A stretch of 64,000 nt of DNA from Hymenobacter sp. UV11 (GTDB taxonomy: Bacteria > Bacteroidota > Bacteroidia > Cytophagales > Hymenobacteraceae), in the NCBI RefSeq assembly GCF_004684095.1, contig NZ_SRII01000004.1:186001-250000 (forward strand), written 5' to 3'. Below the pieces are notes generated by a model, which saw only the letters and a program-made list of their open reading frames with translations, ran no database searches and had not been told where the DNA came from. The position numbers and the translations under genes were made by a program. Below are positions 41,447 through 49,349 of this stretch, piece by piece (position 1 is the first letter of the stretch; each line of letters starts with the position of its first letter).

Positions 41447-42976
41447 TTATAGCTGCTTGTTAGTGGGCTCCTCGTTCGACTGCTTGGTGCCGGCCACGGG
41501 GGGGGTAGTGGGCTGCTGGTTGGCCTCCTGGCCCGCGCCCGCCTCGGGCTTGGCGCGCAGGCCCGTCCACTGGGTATGAAATACGCCTTCCTTGCCAATC
41601 AGCTCGTAGGTGTGCGCGCCGAAGTAGTCGCGCTGCGCTTGAATGAGATTGGAGGGTAGGCGCGCCGTGCGGAAGGCGTCGAAGTAGCCCAGCGAAGCCG
41701 TGTAGGCCGGCAGGGCCTGGCCGGCCAGCACGGCCGCCGCGATAATGCTGCGCGCGCCCCCGGCGCTGCCCTGCACCAACTCCTGCACCTTGCTGTCTAA
41801 GAGCAAGTGCGCCAATTTGTTGTCTTTCTCAAACGCGTTGTAGATGTCGTTGAGGAACGTGGAACGGATAATGCAGCCGCCGCGCCAGATTTTGGCGATA
41901 GTCGCCAGCTTCAGGTCGTACTTAAACTCCTCCGACGCCTTGGCCAGCATGTGCATGCCCTGGGCATAGCTCATTATCATGCTGAAATAGAAGGCCTGCT
42001 CCAACTGCTTGAGCAGCTCTTCTTTATCGCCGGCTAGGTGTCCGGCCGCGGGGCCGTACTGCTTAGCAAGCTGTACGCGCAAGTCCTTGTATTTGGAGAG
42101 GTCGCGCATCGACACGGCCGCGTCTACGGTCGGGAGGGGGGCCTGCAAGTCCATCGCCGCCTGCGAAGTCCACTTGCCGGTGCCCTTGGCGCGGGCCTCG
42201 TCCTTGATGTCGTCGAGCAGCAGGTGGTCGGTATCGGGCGCGTTGAAGGCAAAAATATCCTTGGTAATATCGACCAGAAAGGACTGCAAGCGGCCCTCGT
42301 TCCACTGCGCGAATACCTGGCCAATGGCCGCGTTGTCCATACCCAGGCCGTTTTTCATCAGGCCGTAGGTTTCGGCCAGCAGCTCCATCAGGCCGTATTC
42401 GATGCCGTTGTGCACCATTTTCACGAAGTGGCCGGCCGCGCCGGGGCCCATGTAGGCCACGCAGGGCGCGCCATCCACGTGGGCCGCAATGGCCTCAAAC
42501 ACCGGTTGCATGGTTTTATACGCCTCGGCGTCGCCGCCCGGCATCATGCTGGGTCCGAAGCGGGCGCCTTCCTCGCCACCGCTCACGCCCATGCCGAAGA
42601 AATGAAAGCCTTTGTCGGACAGGTCTTTGGCCCGGCGCTCGGTATCGGTAAAGTGTGAGTTGCCTCCGTCGATGAGAATATCACCGGGGGCAAGCAGCGG
42701 CAGCATGTCGGCAATTACGCTGTCCACGATGGCGCCAGCGGGCACCAGCATCATAATGGCGCGCGGCGTTTTAATGCTTTGGACAAAAGCCTTGGGGTCG
42801 GTGAAGCCCTTCACGGGCTTGCCCTGGCCTTCCTGGCCGAGCAGGTCCACCTGCTTCTGGTTTTTATCGTAGCCGGCTACTGCGAAGCCGTGGTCTGCCA
42901 TGTTCAGCAGCAGGTTGCGGCCCATCGTGCCGAGGCCAATCATGCCGAATGCGTAGTCCGTGGGGGTGTCGCTCAT
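41447..42976 (-). CDS. gnd: 6-phosphogluconate dehydrogenase (decarboxylating)
   Basis: 509 residues. The Rossmann motif is MIGLGTMGRNLLLNMADHG; the catalytic region includes GGNSHFTDTERRAKDL, FFGMGVSGGEEGARFGPSMMPGG and PGAAGHFVKMVHNGIEYG (catalytic Lys and His), and the C-terminal IWRGGCIIRSTFL. It converts 6-phosphogluconate to ribulose-5-phosphate and CO2. It begins the gnd-zwf-pgl operon. The ATG at 42976 matches the family start; upstream frame is non-homologous. The tail after the domain (EAGAGQEANQQPTTPPVAG...) is a low-complexity extension of about 30 residues. Confidence 0.97.
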   Translation of the reverse strand: MSDTPTDYAFGMIGLGTMGRNLLLNMADHGFAVAGYDKNQKQVDLLGQEGQGKPVKGFTDPKAFVQSIKTPRAIMMLVPAGAIVDSVIADMLPLLAPGDILIDGGNSHFTDTERRAKDLSDKGFHFFGMGVSGGEEGARFGPSMMPGGDAEAYKTMQPVFEAIAAHVDGAPCVAYMGPGAAGHFVKMVHNGIEYGLMELLAETYGLMKNGLGMDNAAIGQVFAQWNEGRLQSFLVDITKDIFAFNAPDTDHLLLDDIKDEARAKGTGKWTSQAAMDLQAPLPTVDAAVSMRDLSKYKDLRVQLAKQYGPAAGHLAGDKEELLKQLEQAFYFSMIMSYAQGMHMLAKASEEFKYDLKLATIAKIWRGGCIIRSTFLNDIYNAFEKDNKLAHLLLDSKVQELVQGSAGGARSIIAAAVLAGQALPAYTASLGYFDAFRTARLPSNLIQAQRDYFGAHTYELIGKEGVFHTQWTGLRAKPEAGAGQEANQQPTTPPVAGTKQSNEEPTNKQL

Positions 42977-43124
42977 CGTGCGAGGGGGTAGGGGTGAATG
43001 CGCAAAGGAAGGGTATACGCGAAAAAGCGCGGCAGGCTGCCCCTGAAAAAGCGGTGAAACAACTTCTACCAAGCTGCCGCGTCTGCGTATTCTTTAAGAA
43101 TCCACTCCGCAATTGGTTTTGAAA

Positions 43125-43565
43125 ATGATGCGTACCTCCCAACTTTTGCGCGGGCTGGCCGCCCTGCTAGTGCCGCTGCTGGCCGCGCAGGCCGCCCTAC
43201 CCCCCGGCCTGGCCGCCACGCTGCGGGCCAGCCGCTGGCAGCACCGGCTGCTGCTCATCGGTGCGCCCACGGCCGCGCAGGCCGATTTTCAAACGCAAAA
43301 AAAACTGCTGGCCGCCACCACCGCGGGCCTGGCCGAGCGCGACTTCCAGGTGCTGGAAGTGCCTTATGACCAGCTCACGCCCGCCGACCGCCAGTGCTGG
43401 ACGCAGCAGCTGGGCCAGCCGCTAACGGGCTTTCGGGTGGTGCTCATCGGCAAAGACGGCGGCGTGAAGCGGGTGAGCACCCGGCCCCTACCCCCCGCCG
43501 ACCTCTTCGGCACGGTGGATAAAATGCCCATGCGCCGGCAGGAGATGCGCGGTGGAAAGCGGTAA
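43125..43565 (+). CDS. DUF4174 family secreted protein
   Basis: 146 residues with an N-terminal signal (QLLRGLAALLVPLLAAQA). The mature part is a small thioredoxin-like domain of the DUF4174 type: HRLLLIGAPTA, RDFQVLEVPYD, FRVVLIGKDGGVKRVSTRPLPPADLFGTVDKMPMRRQEM. The final block (K-D-G-G-V-K...DKMPMRRQEM) is diagnostic. Function is unknown; proteins of this family are exported and short. The start could be 43125 or the next ATG at 43128. A family A palindrome begins 2 nt after its stop. Confidence 0.85.
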   Translation: MMRTSQLLRGLAALLVPLLAAQAALPPGLAATLRASRWQHRLLLIGAPTAAQADFQTQKKLLAATTAGLAERDFQVLEVPYDQLTPADRQCWTQQLGQPLTGFRVVLIGKDGGVKRVSTRPLPPADLFGTVDKMPMRRQEMRGGKR

Positions 43566-43566
43566 A

Positions 43567-43674
43567 AAAAGAACGTCATGCAGACCGAAAGGAAGCATCT
43601 CGCTCGCGTCGTCGGGTTACTAGCCTCAACGGCGCGAGCGAGATGCTTCCCTTCGGTCTGCATGACGTTCTTTT
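43567..43674. repeat. Palindromic repeat, family A copy 2
   Basis: 42-bp arms at 43567-43608 and 43633-43674, one mismatch, 24-nt loop. It shares GAACGTCATG and GAAGCATCTCGCTCGCG with copy 1, but the arm middle (CAGACCGAAAG) is different. It lies between the convergent DUF4174 and dusB genes. Confidence 0.92.
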
Positions 43675-43700
43675 ACTATACGTTCATGCGTACCCACTCC

Positions 43701-44690
43701 CTACCCCACCAGCACAGCCTCGCTGGCCGCGATTTCTTCTAGTATAGCGTACACGTCGGCGCCATTTTCGGCATCGACCAGGCGGGTGCGCCACTGCTTG
43801 GCACCCTCCAGGCCGCGGAAATAGTGGGCGTAGTGGCGGCGCATTTCGAAGATGCCCGCCTTGGGACCCTTCCACTCCAGGCTTTTGTCGAAGTGCATCC
43901 GGCACATGGCGATGCGCTCTTCAAGGGTGGGCGGGGCCAGCTTCTGGCCGGTGGCCACGAAGTGCTTTACTTCCCGAAAAATCCAGGGGTAGCCGATGGC
44001 GGCGCGCCCAATCATGACGCCGTCCACGCCGTAGCGTGTTTTGTAGGCCAGCGCTTTTTCGGGCGAGTCGATGTCGCCGTTGCCAAAAATGGGGATTTTG
44101 ATGCGCGGGTTTTCCTTGATTTTGGCGATGAGGCGCCAGTCGGCTTCGCCCTTGTAGAGTTGCACGCGGGTGCGGCCGTGCACCGTAAGCGCCTCAATGC
44201 CGACATCTTGCAGGCGCTCGGCTACTTCCTCCACGTTCAGGGTGTCGAGGTCCCAGCCGAGGCGGGTTTTCACGGTTACGGGCAGGTGGGTGTTCTTGAC
44301 CACGGCGGCGGTCATGGCTACCATCTTGGGGATGTCGCGCAGCAGGGCCGCGCCCGCGCCGCGCATGGCCACCTGCTTCACCGGGCAGCCGTAGTTGATG
44401 TCGATGAGGTCGGGCCCGGCTTCGGTGCTGATGGCTGCGCACTCGCCCATCGTGTCCACATCGGAGCCGAACAATTGAATACCGATAGGCCGCTCGTAAT
44501 CAAACACATCGAGCTTCTGCCGGCTCTTGGCTGCCGCCCGTATCAGGCCCTCGCTCGAAATGAACTCGGTGTACATCAGGTCGGCGCCGTTGGCCTTGCA
44601 CACGGCCCGGAAGGGCGGGTCGCTCACGTCCTCCATCGGGGCGAGGAGCAGCGGGAAGTCGGGGAGCTGGATATTACGAATATTGACCAC
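43701..44690 (-). CDS. dusB: tRNA-dihydrouridine synthase DusB
   Basis: 329 residues, FMN TIM-barrel plus helical domain. Motifs: LLAPMEDVSDPPFR, IQLFGSD, IDINYGCPVKQVAMRGAGAALL with the catalytic Cys, LTVHGRTRVQLYKGEADW, IPIFGNGDI and GVMIGRAAIGYPWIF. It reduces uridines in the tRNA D-loop. The start is a GTG at 44690 (MVNIRNIQLPDFP); no nearby ATG would retain the first strand. A family A palindrome lies upstream. Confidence 0.95.
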   Translation of the reverse strand: MVNIRNIQLPDFPLLLAPMEDVSDPPFRAVCKANGADLMYTEFISSEGLIRAAAKSRQKLDVFDYERPIGIQLFGSDVDTMGECAAISTEAGPDLIDINYGCPVKQVAMRGAGAALLRDIPKMVAMTAAVVKNTHLPVTVKTRLGWDLDTLNVEEVAERLQDVGIEALTVHGRTRVQLYKGEADWRLIAKIKENPRIKIPIFGNGDIDSPEKALAYKTRYGVDGVMIGRAAIGYPWIFREVKHFVATGQKLAPPTLEERIAMCRMHFDKSLEWKGPKAGIFEMRRHYAHYFRGLEGAKQWRTRLVDAENGADVYAILEEIAASEAVLVG

Positions 44691-44726
44691 AGGAATATGG
44701 GATATTTAGAGCTAGAAAGCAAGAAA

Positions 44727-44848
44727 AGAACGTCATGTTTATCTGGCGTCCGCTTGTCGAAGCATCTCGCTTGAATCGTTGAATTTACTAACGCAACGAT
44801 TCGAACGAGATGCTTCGACAAGCGGACGCCAGATAAACATGACGTTCT
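44727..44848. repeat. Palindromic repeat, family A copy 3
   Basis: 54-bp arms at 44727-44780 and 44795-44848 with two mismatches and a 14-nt loop. It shares GAACGTCATG and GAAGCATCTCG, but carries a longer middle (TTTATCTGGCGTCCGCTTGTC) and an inner end GAATCGTT instead of the GC-rich one. It lies between the divergent dusB and CPBP genes. Confidence 0.92.
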
Positions 44849-44930
44849 CGGCTGGAACAACATTTATCCCGTTGCCCGCCACCGAGAATTTATTGCGCAA
44901 ATTTACACCCCCTTGAACACTACCCCCTCT

Positions 44931-45905
44931 ATGAAAGGTTTGCTGCCCCGCCCCGTGCACCCCGCCGTGCAGCTCCTAATGCTGCTGGGCCTGGCCGTGG
45001 TGGGGCTGTGCCTGGCTAGCCTGCTGGCCCTGGTGCTGGCCAATGTATTATACGGCCTGTCGATGGAGCAATTTGGCCTGCTGGCCACGGCGCCCGAGAA
45101 GTTTCCGCACGGCTGGGACGTGCTGATGCTGTACCAGGGACTGTCGCTGGCGGGCGCGGGCGCGGGCGTGGCGCTGCTGCCGCGGGTACTGGGGCAGTCG
45201 GTGGCCAGCTACTTTGCGCCGCGCCGGCTGGGGGCAGCGTGGTGGCCGGCGGCGGCCGGGCTGGTAATTATCTGCTCGGTGCCGTTTCTGTCGGCGCTGG
45301 TGAGTTGGAACGCCGGCGTGCACTTTCCTACCCCCCTGCACGACTTCGAGCTGTGGGCCCGCGACAAGGAAGACCAGGCCGCCGGCCTCACCAAGTTTCT
45401 GACCGATTTTAACTCGCCGGGCCGGCTGCTGGTGGGCCTCATCGTTATTGCCATTGTGCCGGCTATGGCCGAGGAGCTGGTGTTTCGGGGTGGCGTGCAG
45501 CGCAACCTGGTGGTGTGGTTCAACTCAAGGCACGTGGGCGTGTGGCTGGCGGCGGCCATTTTTTCGGCCATTCACGTGCAGTTTTTTGGGTTTGTGCCGC
45601 GCTTCGTGTTGGGGCTGGTGCTGGGGTATTTGTACGAGTGGAGCGGCAATATTCTAGTGTCGATGGCCGCGCACTTCACCCAGAATGCCTTTCAGCTCAT
45701 CCTGCTCTACCTGGCGCAGGGCAAGCAGCTGCCCAGTGCTTTTGACCCCGACTCGACGCAGCCTTTGCCTTGGCCGCCCATCTTGCTGTCGGCCGTGCTC
45801 ACGGCGGGGTTGCTCTACTGGCTGCACCAGCGCTGGGCGGCCGGCCGCCCTACCCCCTCGCCCGCCTTCGACGCCGCGCCGCCCAGCGAGCGGCGCCTTT
45901 CCTAA
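44931..45905 (+). CDS. CPBP-family intramembrane glutamic endopeptidase
   Basis: 324 residues with about eight hydrophobic segments. The CPBP/Abi catalytic motifs are intact: E181-E182 and R186 in EELVFRGG, H215 in FSAIHVQFF, and H248 with N252 in SMAAHFTQNAF. By family knowledge these are membrane proteases related to Rce1; in bacteria the substrates are mostly unknown. ATG 44931 is chosen over a TTG six codons earlier. The C-terminal 30 residues are Pro/Ala-rich. cdsA follows after 42 nt on the same strand, so the two are probably co-transcribed. Confidence 0.9.
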   Translation: MKGLLPRPVHPAVQLLMLLGLAVVGLCLASLLALVLANVLYGLSMEQFGLLATAPEKFPHGWDVLMLYQGLSLAGAGAGVALLPRVLGQSVASYFAPRRLGAAWWPAAAGLVIICSVPFLSALVSWNAGVHFPTPLHDFELWARDKEDQAAGLTKFLTDFNSPGRLLVGLIVIAIVPAMAEELVFRGGVQRNLVVWFNSRHVGVWLAAAIFSAIHVQFFGFVPRFVLGLVLGYLYEWSGNILVSMAAHFTQNAFQLILLYLAQGKQLPSAFDPDSTQPLPWPPILLSAVLTAGLLYWLHQRWAAGRPTPSPAFDAAPPSERRLS

Positions 45906-45947
45906 GCTTTTCCACCCTGGGCGCCCGCGCCCCAGCCACTGCCCGAT

Positions 45948-46922
45948 TTGAACCCCGACGCTACCCCTACCCCCCCCGACGATACGCAGCCTAAAAAAGG
46001 CCCCAGCAACCTGCGCCTGCGCGCCATTTGGGGGGCGCTCGCGGCGGCGCTGCTTATCGCTTGCACCTTCGGTGGGCCCATCTCGTTCGGGTTATTTTTC
46101 GCCGCCGTGCAGGCCGTGATGCTCAAGGAGTTTTACCGGATAATGCGGGCCGCCGGATATAAGCCATTGGCGTTGCTGGGAATTGTGGGGGGCGTAATCA
46201 TATTCGCTATTTTCTGGTACGAATCCTTTTGGGTAGGTTTTTCTTTTGAAAAACATGCTTCGGCTGGTATTCTAGCCAATGCCCCGCTTGCTATTGCCGC
46301 AAAAACAGGCTACGCTAATACTATAGGTGGTTGGGAATTTATCACCTTGCGCGTGCTACTTGCGGCGATGGCCCTGAGCTTCGTATCGCTCTTGTATGAG
46401 CTATTTGCTTGGCCTAAGTCGTCGCCGCCGTTTGCTAACATTGGGGTAGCGCTGGGCGGGATTTTTTATATTAGCATTCCGATGGCGTTGCTGACGGTGA
46501 TAGCGCATGGCCCGCATGGCTACGAGCCCGGCCGCGTTTTCTGCCTCATCCTCTTTATTTGGGCGGCCGACACGGGGGCCTACTTCGCCGGCAAAAACTT
46601 TGGCAAGCACAAGCTGGCGCCCAGCATTTCGCCTGGCAAAACCTGGGAAGGCTGGGCCGGCGGGGCGGCGCTCACGTTGCTGGTGGGCTGGGCAGCCGGC
46701 TATTTTCTGCCCGATATCCCGCTGGGCCACCGGCTGGTGGCGGCGGGGGTAGTGGCCGTATTTGGCCCCCTCGGCGACCTGGCCGAGTCGATGCTCAAGC
46801 GCAGCGCGGGCGTGAAAGACTCGGGTACCTTCCTGCCCGGCCACGGTGGCCTGCTCGACCGCTTCGACGCCTTTTTGCTGGTGCTGCCGGTGCTGGCGCT
46901 GCTGCAAGTGCTGTTTAGCTAA
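45948..46922 (+). CDS. cdsA: Phosphatidate cytidylyltransferase
   Basis: 324 residues, polytopic. The CdsA signature is complete near the C-terminus: S-x-L-K-R-x-x-x-V-K-D-x-x-x-x-x-P-G-H-G-G-x-x-D-R-x-D. The preceding WAADTGAYFAGKNFGKHKL...SPGKTWEG block is also typical. It makes CDP-diacylglycerol for phospholipid synthesis at the inner membrane. The start is a TTG at 45948; the first 25 residues are polar and Pro-rich. The middle (46150-46420) uses more A/T-rich codons than the flanks. psd, another phospholipid gene, lies 1.7 kb downstream after gdh. Confidence 0.95.
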   Translation: MNPDATPTPPDDTQPKKGPSNLRLRAIWGALAAALLIACTFGGPISFGLFFAAVQAVMLKEFYRIMRAAGYKPLALLGIVGGVIIFAIFWYESFWVGFSFEKHASAGILANAPLAIAAKTGYANTIGGWEFITLRVLLAAMALSFVSLLYELFAWPKSSPPFANIGVALGGIFYISIPMALLTVIAHGPHGYEPGRVFCLILFIWAADTGAYFAGKNFGKHKLAPSISPGKTWEGWAGGAALTLLVGWAAGYFLPDIPLGHRLVAAGVVAVFGPLGDLAESMLKRSAGVKDSGTFLPGHGGLLDRFDAFLLVLPVLALLQVLFS

Positions 46923-46993
46923 TGCCGAGTGCCGAGTGACGAATGCCGTTCAACCCAACAGAACGACATCAGTCATTCGGCACTCGGCATTAG
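46918..46993. repeat. Inverted repeat overlapping the cdsA stop codon
   Basis: CTAATGCCGAGTGCCGA (46919-46935) pairs with TCGGCACTCGGCATTAG (46977-46993). An extra GTGACGAATG follows the left arm, where the right arm has only CAT. The left arm includes the cdsA TAA. The word GCCGAGT/ACTCGGC is doubled inside the arms. Confidence 0.8.
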
Positions 46994-47009
46994 TCATTCG
47001 CCGTAAGCC

Positions 47010-47017
47010 TACCTTTG
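47010..47017 (+). promoter_or_regulatory. -7 box (TACCTTTG) of the glutamate dehydrogenase gene
   Basis: TACCTTTG matches TAnnTTTG and lies 66 nt before the ATG; identical to the yajQ and tRNA-Phe boxes. No TTG at the -33 position. Confidence 0.55.
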
Positions 47018-47083
47018 TGGGGCTTTTTCGTAAGCACACGCATCTTCCCAATCCCACCCACCCTCCACCATTTCCCCCTTCAC

Positions 47084-48373
47084 ATGGCAGCCACCACTGT
47101 GTATAAAGAGCCCGCCCCGCAGGTAGGCAATACCGAGAATCCCCTGGAATCTATGATGTCGCGCTTCAATATCGCGGCCGAAATTCTGGGCCTCGATGAT
47201 ACCTCTTATGAGGTATTGAAGGCACCCGACAAGCAAGTTATCGTGCACCTGCCAGTGATGATGGACGATGGGAAAGTCCACGTTTTTGAGGGCTACCGCG
47301 TGGTACACAACACCATTCTGGGCCCCAGCAAAGGCGGCATTCGCTACGATAAGAACGTGAACCTCGACGAAGTGAAAGCCCTAGCCGCCTGGATGACCTG
47401 GAAGTGCGCCGTGGTAGATATCCCCTACGGCGGTGCCAAGGGCGGCATTATTTGCGAGCCTACCACCATGAGCGTGGGCGAGCTGGAGCGCCTCACCCGC
47501 GCCTACACCGTGAGCATGAAGGACGTATTTGGCCCCGACCGCGACATTCCGGCTCCCGACATGGGCACCGGCCCCCGCGAAATGGCCTGGATTATGGACG
47601 AATTCTCAAAGGCCGTGGGCCAGACAGCTTCGGCCGTGGTAACTGGTAAACCCCTGGTAATGGGTGGCTCGCTGGGCCGCACCGAGGCTACTGGCCGCGG
47701 CGTAATGGTGTCGTGCCTGGCCGCGCTGGCCAAGCTCGGCATGAAGCCCGAAGAAACGTCGGTGGCCGTGCAGGGCTTCGGCAACGTGGGCTCGTGGGCT
47801 TCCAAGCTGTTGTTTGATAAAGGATTGAAAGTGAAAGGTGTATCCGATATTTCGGGCGCTTACTGGAACGAAAACGGCATTAATATAGACGAGGCTATTG
47901 CGTATAAAAATGCCCACAGTGGCCGCCTGGAAGGCTTTGAAGGGGCGGAACCCATGGACCCGACCAAGCTGCTAATTTCGGCGGTAGACGTGATTGTGCC
48001 CGCCGCCGTGGAGGACGTGATTACGGAGCACAACGCTCCGCACATTCAAGCTAAGCTGATTGTGGAAGGCGCCAACGGCCCTACTTCGGCCTCGGCCGAC
48101 CCGATTATCAATGAGAAAGGTATTCTGGTAGTGCCCGACATCCTGGCCAACTCGGGCGGCGTGACGGTGAGCTACTTCGAGTGGGTGCAGAACAAGCAGG
48201 GCTTCAAGTGGAGCCTCGACATGGTGACCGACCGCGCCGACCGCATCATGGCAGACGCCTTTGAAAAGGTGTACGCCGTGAGCCTCAAGTATAATATCCC
48301 GATGCGTATTGCCGCCTACGTGGTGGCCATCGACAAAGTAGCCCAGACGTATAAATACCGCGGCGGCTACTAA
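47084..48373 (+). CDS. gdhA: Glutamate dehydrogenase (Glu/Leu/Phe/Val family)
   Basis: 429 residues, hexameric GDH type. The N domain has GPSKGGIRYDKNV and CAVVDIPYGGAKGGIICEP with the catalytic and substrate lysines, and DIPAPDMGTGPREMAWIMDEF. The Rossmann domain has VAVQGFGNVGSWASKLL. It interconverts glutamate and 2-oxoglutarate plus ammonia; cofactor choice cannot be assigned safely. The ATG at 47084 (MAATTVYKEPAPQ) starts the family sequence. The stop codon directly abuts an AATCACGG-type inverted repeat. Confidence 0.94.
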   Translation: MAATTVYKEPAPQVGNTENPLESMMSRFNIAAEILGLDDTSYEVLKAPDKQVIVHLPVMMDDGKVHVFEGYRVVHNTILGPSKGGIRYDKNVNLDEVKALAAWMTWKCAVVDIPYGGAKGGIICEPTTMSVGELERLTRAYTVSMKDVFGPDRDIPAPDMGTGPREMAWIMDEFSKAVGQTASAVVTGKPLVMGGSLGRTEATGRGVMVSCLAALAKLGMKPEETSVAVQGFGNVGSWASKLLFDKGLKVKGVSDISGAYWNENGINIDEAIAYKNAHSGRLEGFEGAEPMDPTKLLISAVDVIVPAAVEDVITEHNAPHIQAKLIVEGANGPTSASADPIINEKGILVVPDILANSGGVTVSYFEWVQNKQGFKWSLDMVTDRADRIMADAFEKVYAVSLKYNIPMRIAAYVVAIDKVAQTYKYRGGY

Positions 48374-48607
48374 AATCACGGATTACACGGATTTTAACGG
48401 ATTTCACGGATTTTGTGGACGATTATTAGCTGCGCGTCGGTTTTAATGACGCGGGCTGGTAGTCGTCCATTTTTCGCAGAGGTCAGTGGCAACTGTTACC
48501 GTTAACTTGCGTGTTAGTTAGGTGAAAAACTAAAGTCAGTTGAAAAGTCATTCGCGGACCGTCCACAAAATCCGTGAAATCCGTTAAAATCCGCGTAATC
48601 CGTGATT
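48374..48607. repeat. Long inverted-repeat element, family C copy 1 (AATCACGGATTACACGG arms)
   Basis: 47-bp arms at 48374-48420 and 48561-48607, one mismatch, with a 140-bp interior. Each arm contains four CGGATT words 9-10 nt apart. The left arm begins at the base after the gdhA stop; the right arm contains the psd GTG start codon (48602-48604). The interior has no coding potential that I can see. Confidence 0.9.
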
Positions 48608-49267
48608 AAGATACATAAAGAAGGCCGCCGCATCCTGTTCGTGACGCTGCTGGTGCTGCTGGCCCTCAACCTGCTGCTGAACCGCTACAATGCGCCCAAC
48701 GTGGTGTTTAATCGCATTTTTGCCGGTGCCTCAGTGGTGGCGTTTCTGATGCTGTTACAGTTTTTTCGCTCGCCCTTCCGCCGCTTGCTTACGCACGAAG
48801 ACCTGCTGCTGGCCCCGGCCGATGGCAAGGTAGTCGTGATTGAGGAAGTATTTGAGCCCGAGTACTTTGAAGATGCCCGCCGGCAAATCAGCGTATTTAT
48901 GTCGCCTATCAACGTGCACATTACCCGCAACCCGGTGTCGGGCATCGTCAAGTATTTCAAGTACCACCCCGGCCAGTACTTAGTGGCCTGGCACCCCAAA
49001 AGCAGCACCCAGAACGAGCGCACCACGGTAGTAGTAGAAAGCGATGCCGGCCCGCTGGTGCTCTTCCGGCAAATTGCCGGGGCCATGGCCCGCCGCATTG
49101 TGTGGTACGTGAACGAGGGCGACGAAGTAAGCCAGGGCGAAGAGTTTGGCTTCATCAAATTCGGCTCGCGGGTCGATATTTTCGTGCCCCTCAACGCCCA
49201 GATTAAAGTAGAGCTGGGCCAGAAAGTGAAGGGCGGCGAAACCGTGCTTTGCCAACTGGTAGACTAG
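48602..49267 (+). CDS. psd: Phosphatidylserine decarboxylase (short, Psd type II-like)
   Basis: 221 residues. An N-terminal hydrophobic pair of helices (ILFVTLLVLLALNLLL, VVAFLMLLQFF) is followed by LLAPADGKVVVIEEV, FMSPINVHITRNPVSG, the GQYLVAWHPKSSTQNER block and the cleavage site FIKFGSRVDIF. Self-cleavage between G188 and S189 makes the pyruvoyl cofactor. It converts phosphatidylserine to phosphatidylethanolamine in the inner membrane, downstream of CdsA chemistry. The GTG start at 48602 lies inside the right arm of the family C element; no other plausible start exists before the first helix. Confidence 0.94.
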   Translation: MIKIHKEGRRILFVTLLVLLALNLLLNRYNAPNVVFNRIFAGASVVAFLMLLQFFRSPFRRLLTHEDLLLAPADGKVVVIEEVFEPEYFEDARRQISVFMSPINVHITRNPVSGIVKYFKYHPGQYLVAWHPKSSTQNERTTVVVESDAGPLVLFRQIAGAMARRIVWYVNEGDEVSQGEEFGFIKFGSRVDIFVPLNAQIKVELGQKVKGGETVLCQLVD

Positions 49268-49282
49268 CGCCTACCCCCCTCA

Positions 49283-49345
49283 CCTGAACTAAATGAGAAG
49301 AGCCCGGCCGCAATATGCGGCCGGGCTCTTCTCATTTAGTTCAGG
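49283..49345. terminator. Strong hairpin between convergent psd and the membrane-protein gene
   Basis: Perfect 30-bp arms (49283-49312, 49316-49345) with a 3-nt loop. The GC-rich core (AGCCCGGCCGC) resembles a terminator stem, but no T run follows the full stem; transcription stop is inferred from its position. Confidence 0.75.
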
Positions 49346-49349
49346 CTTT

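Noticed and set aside
49283..49345. Hairpin as another member of the repeat families
   Set aside because: Its sequence shares no block with families A, B or C and its GC-rich core and position fit a terminator.
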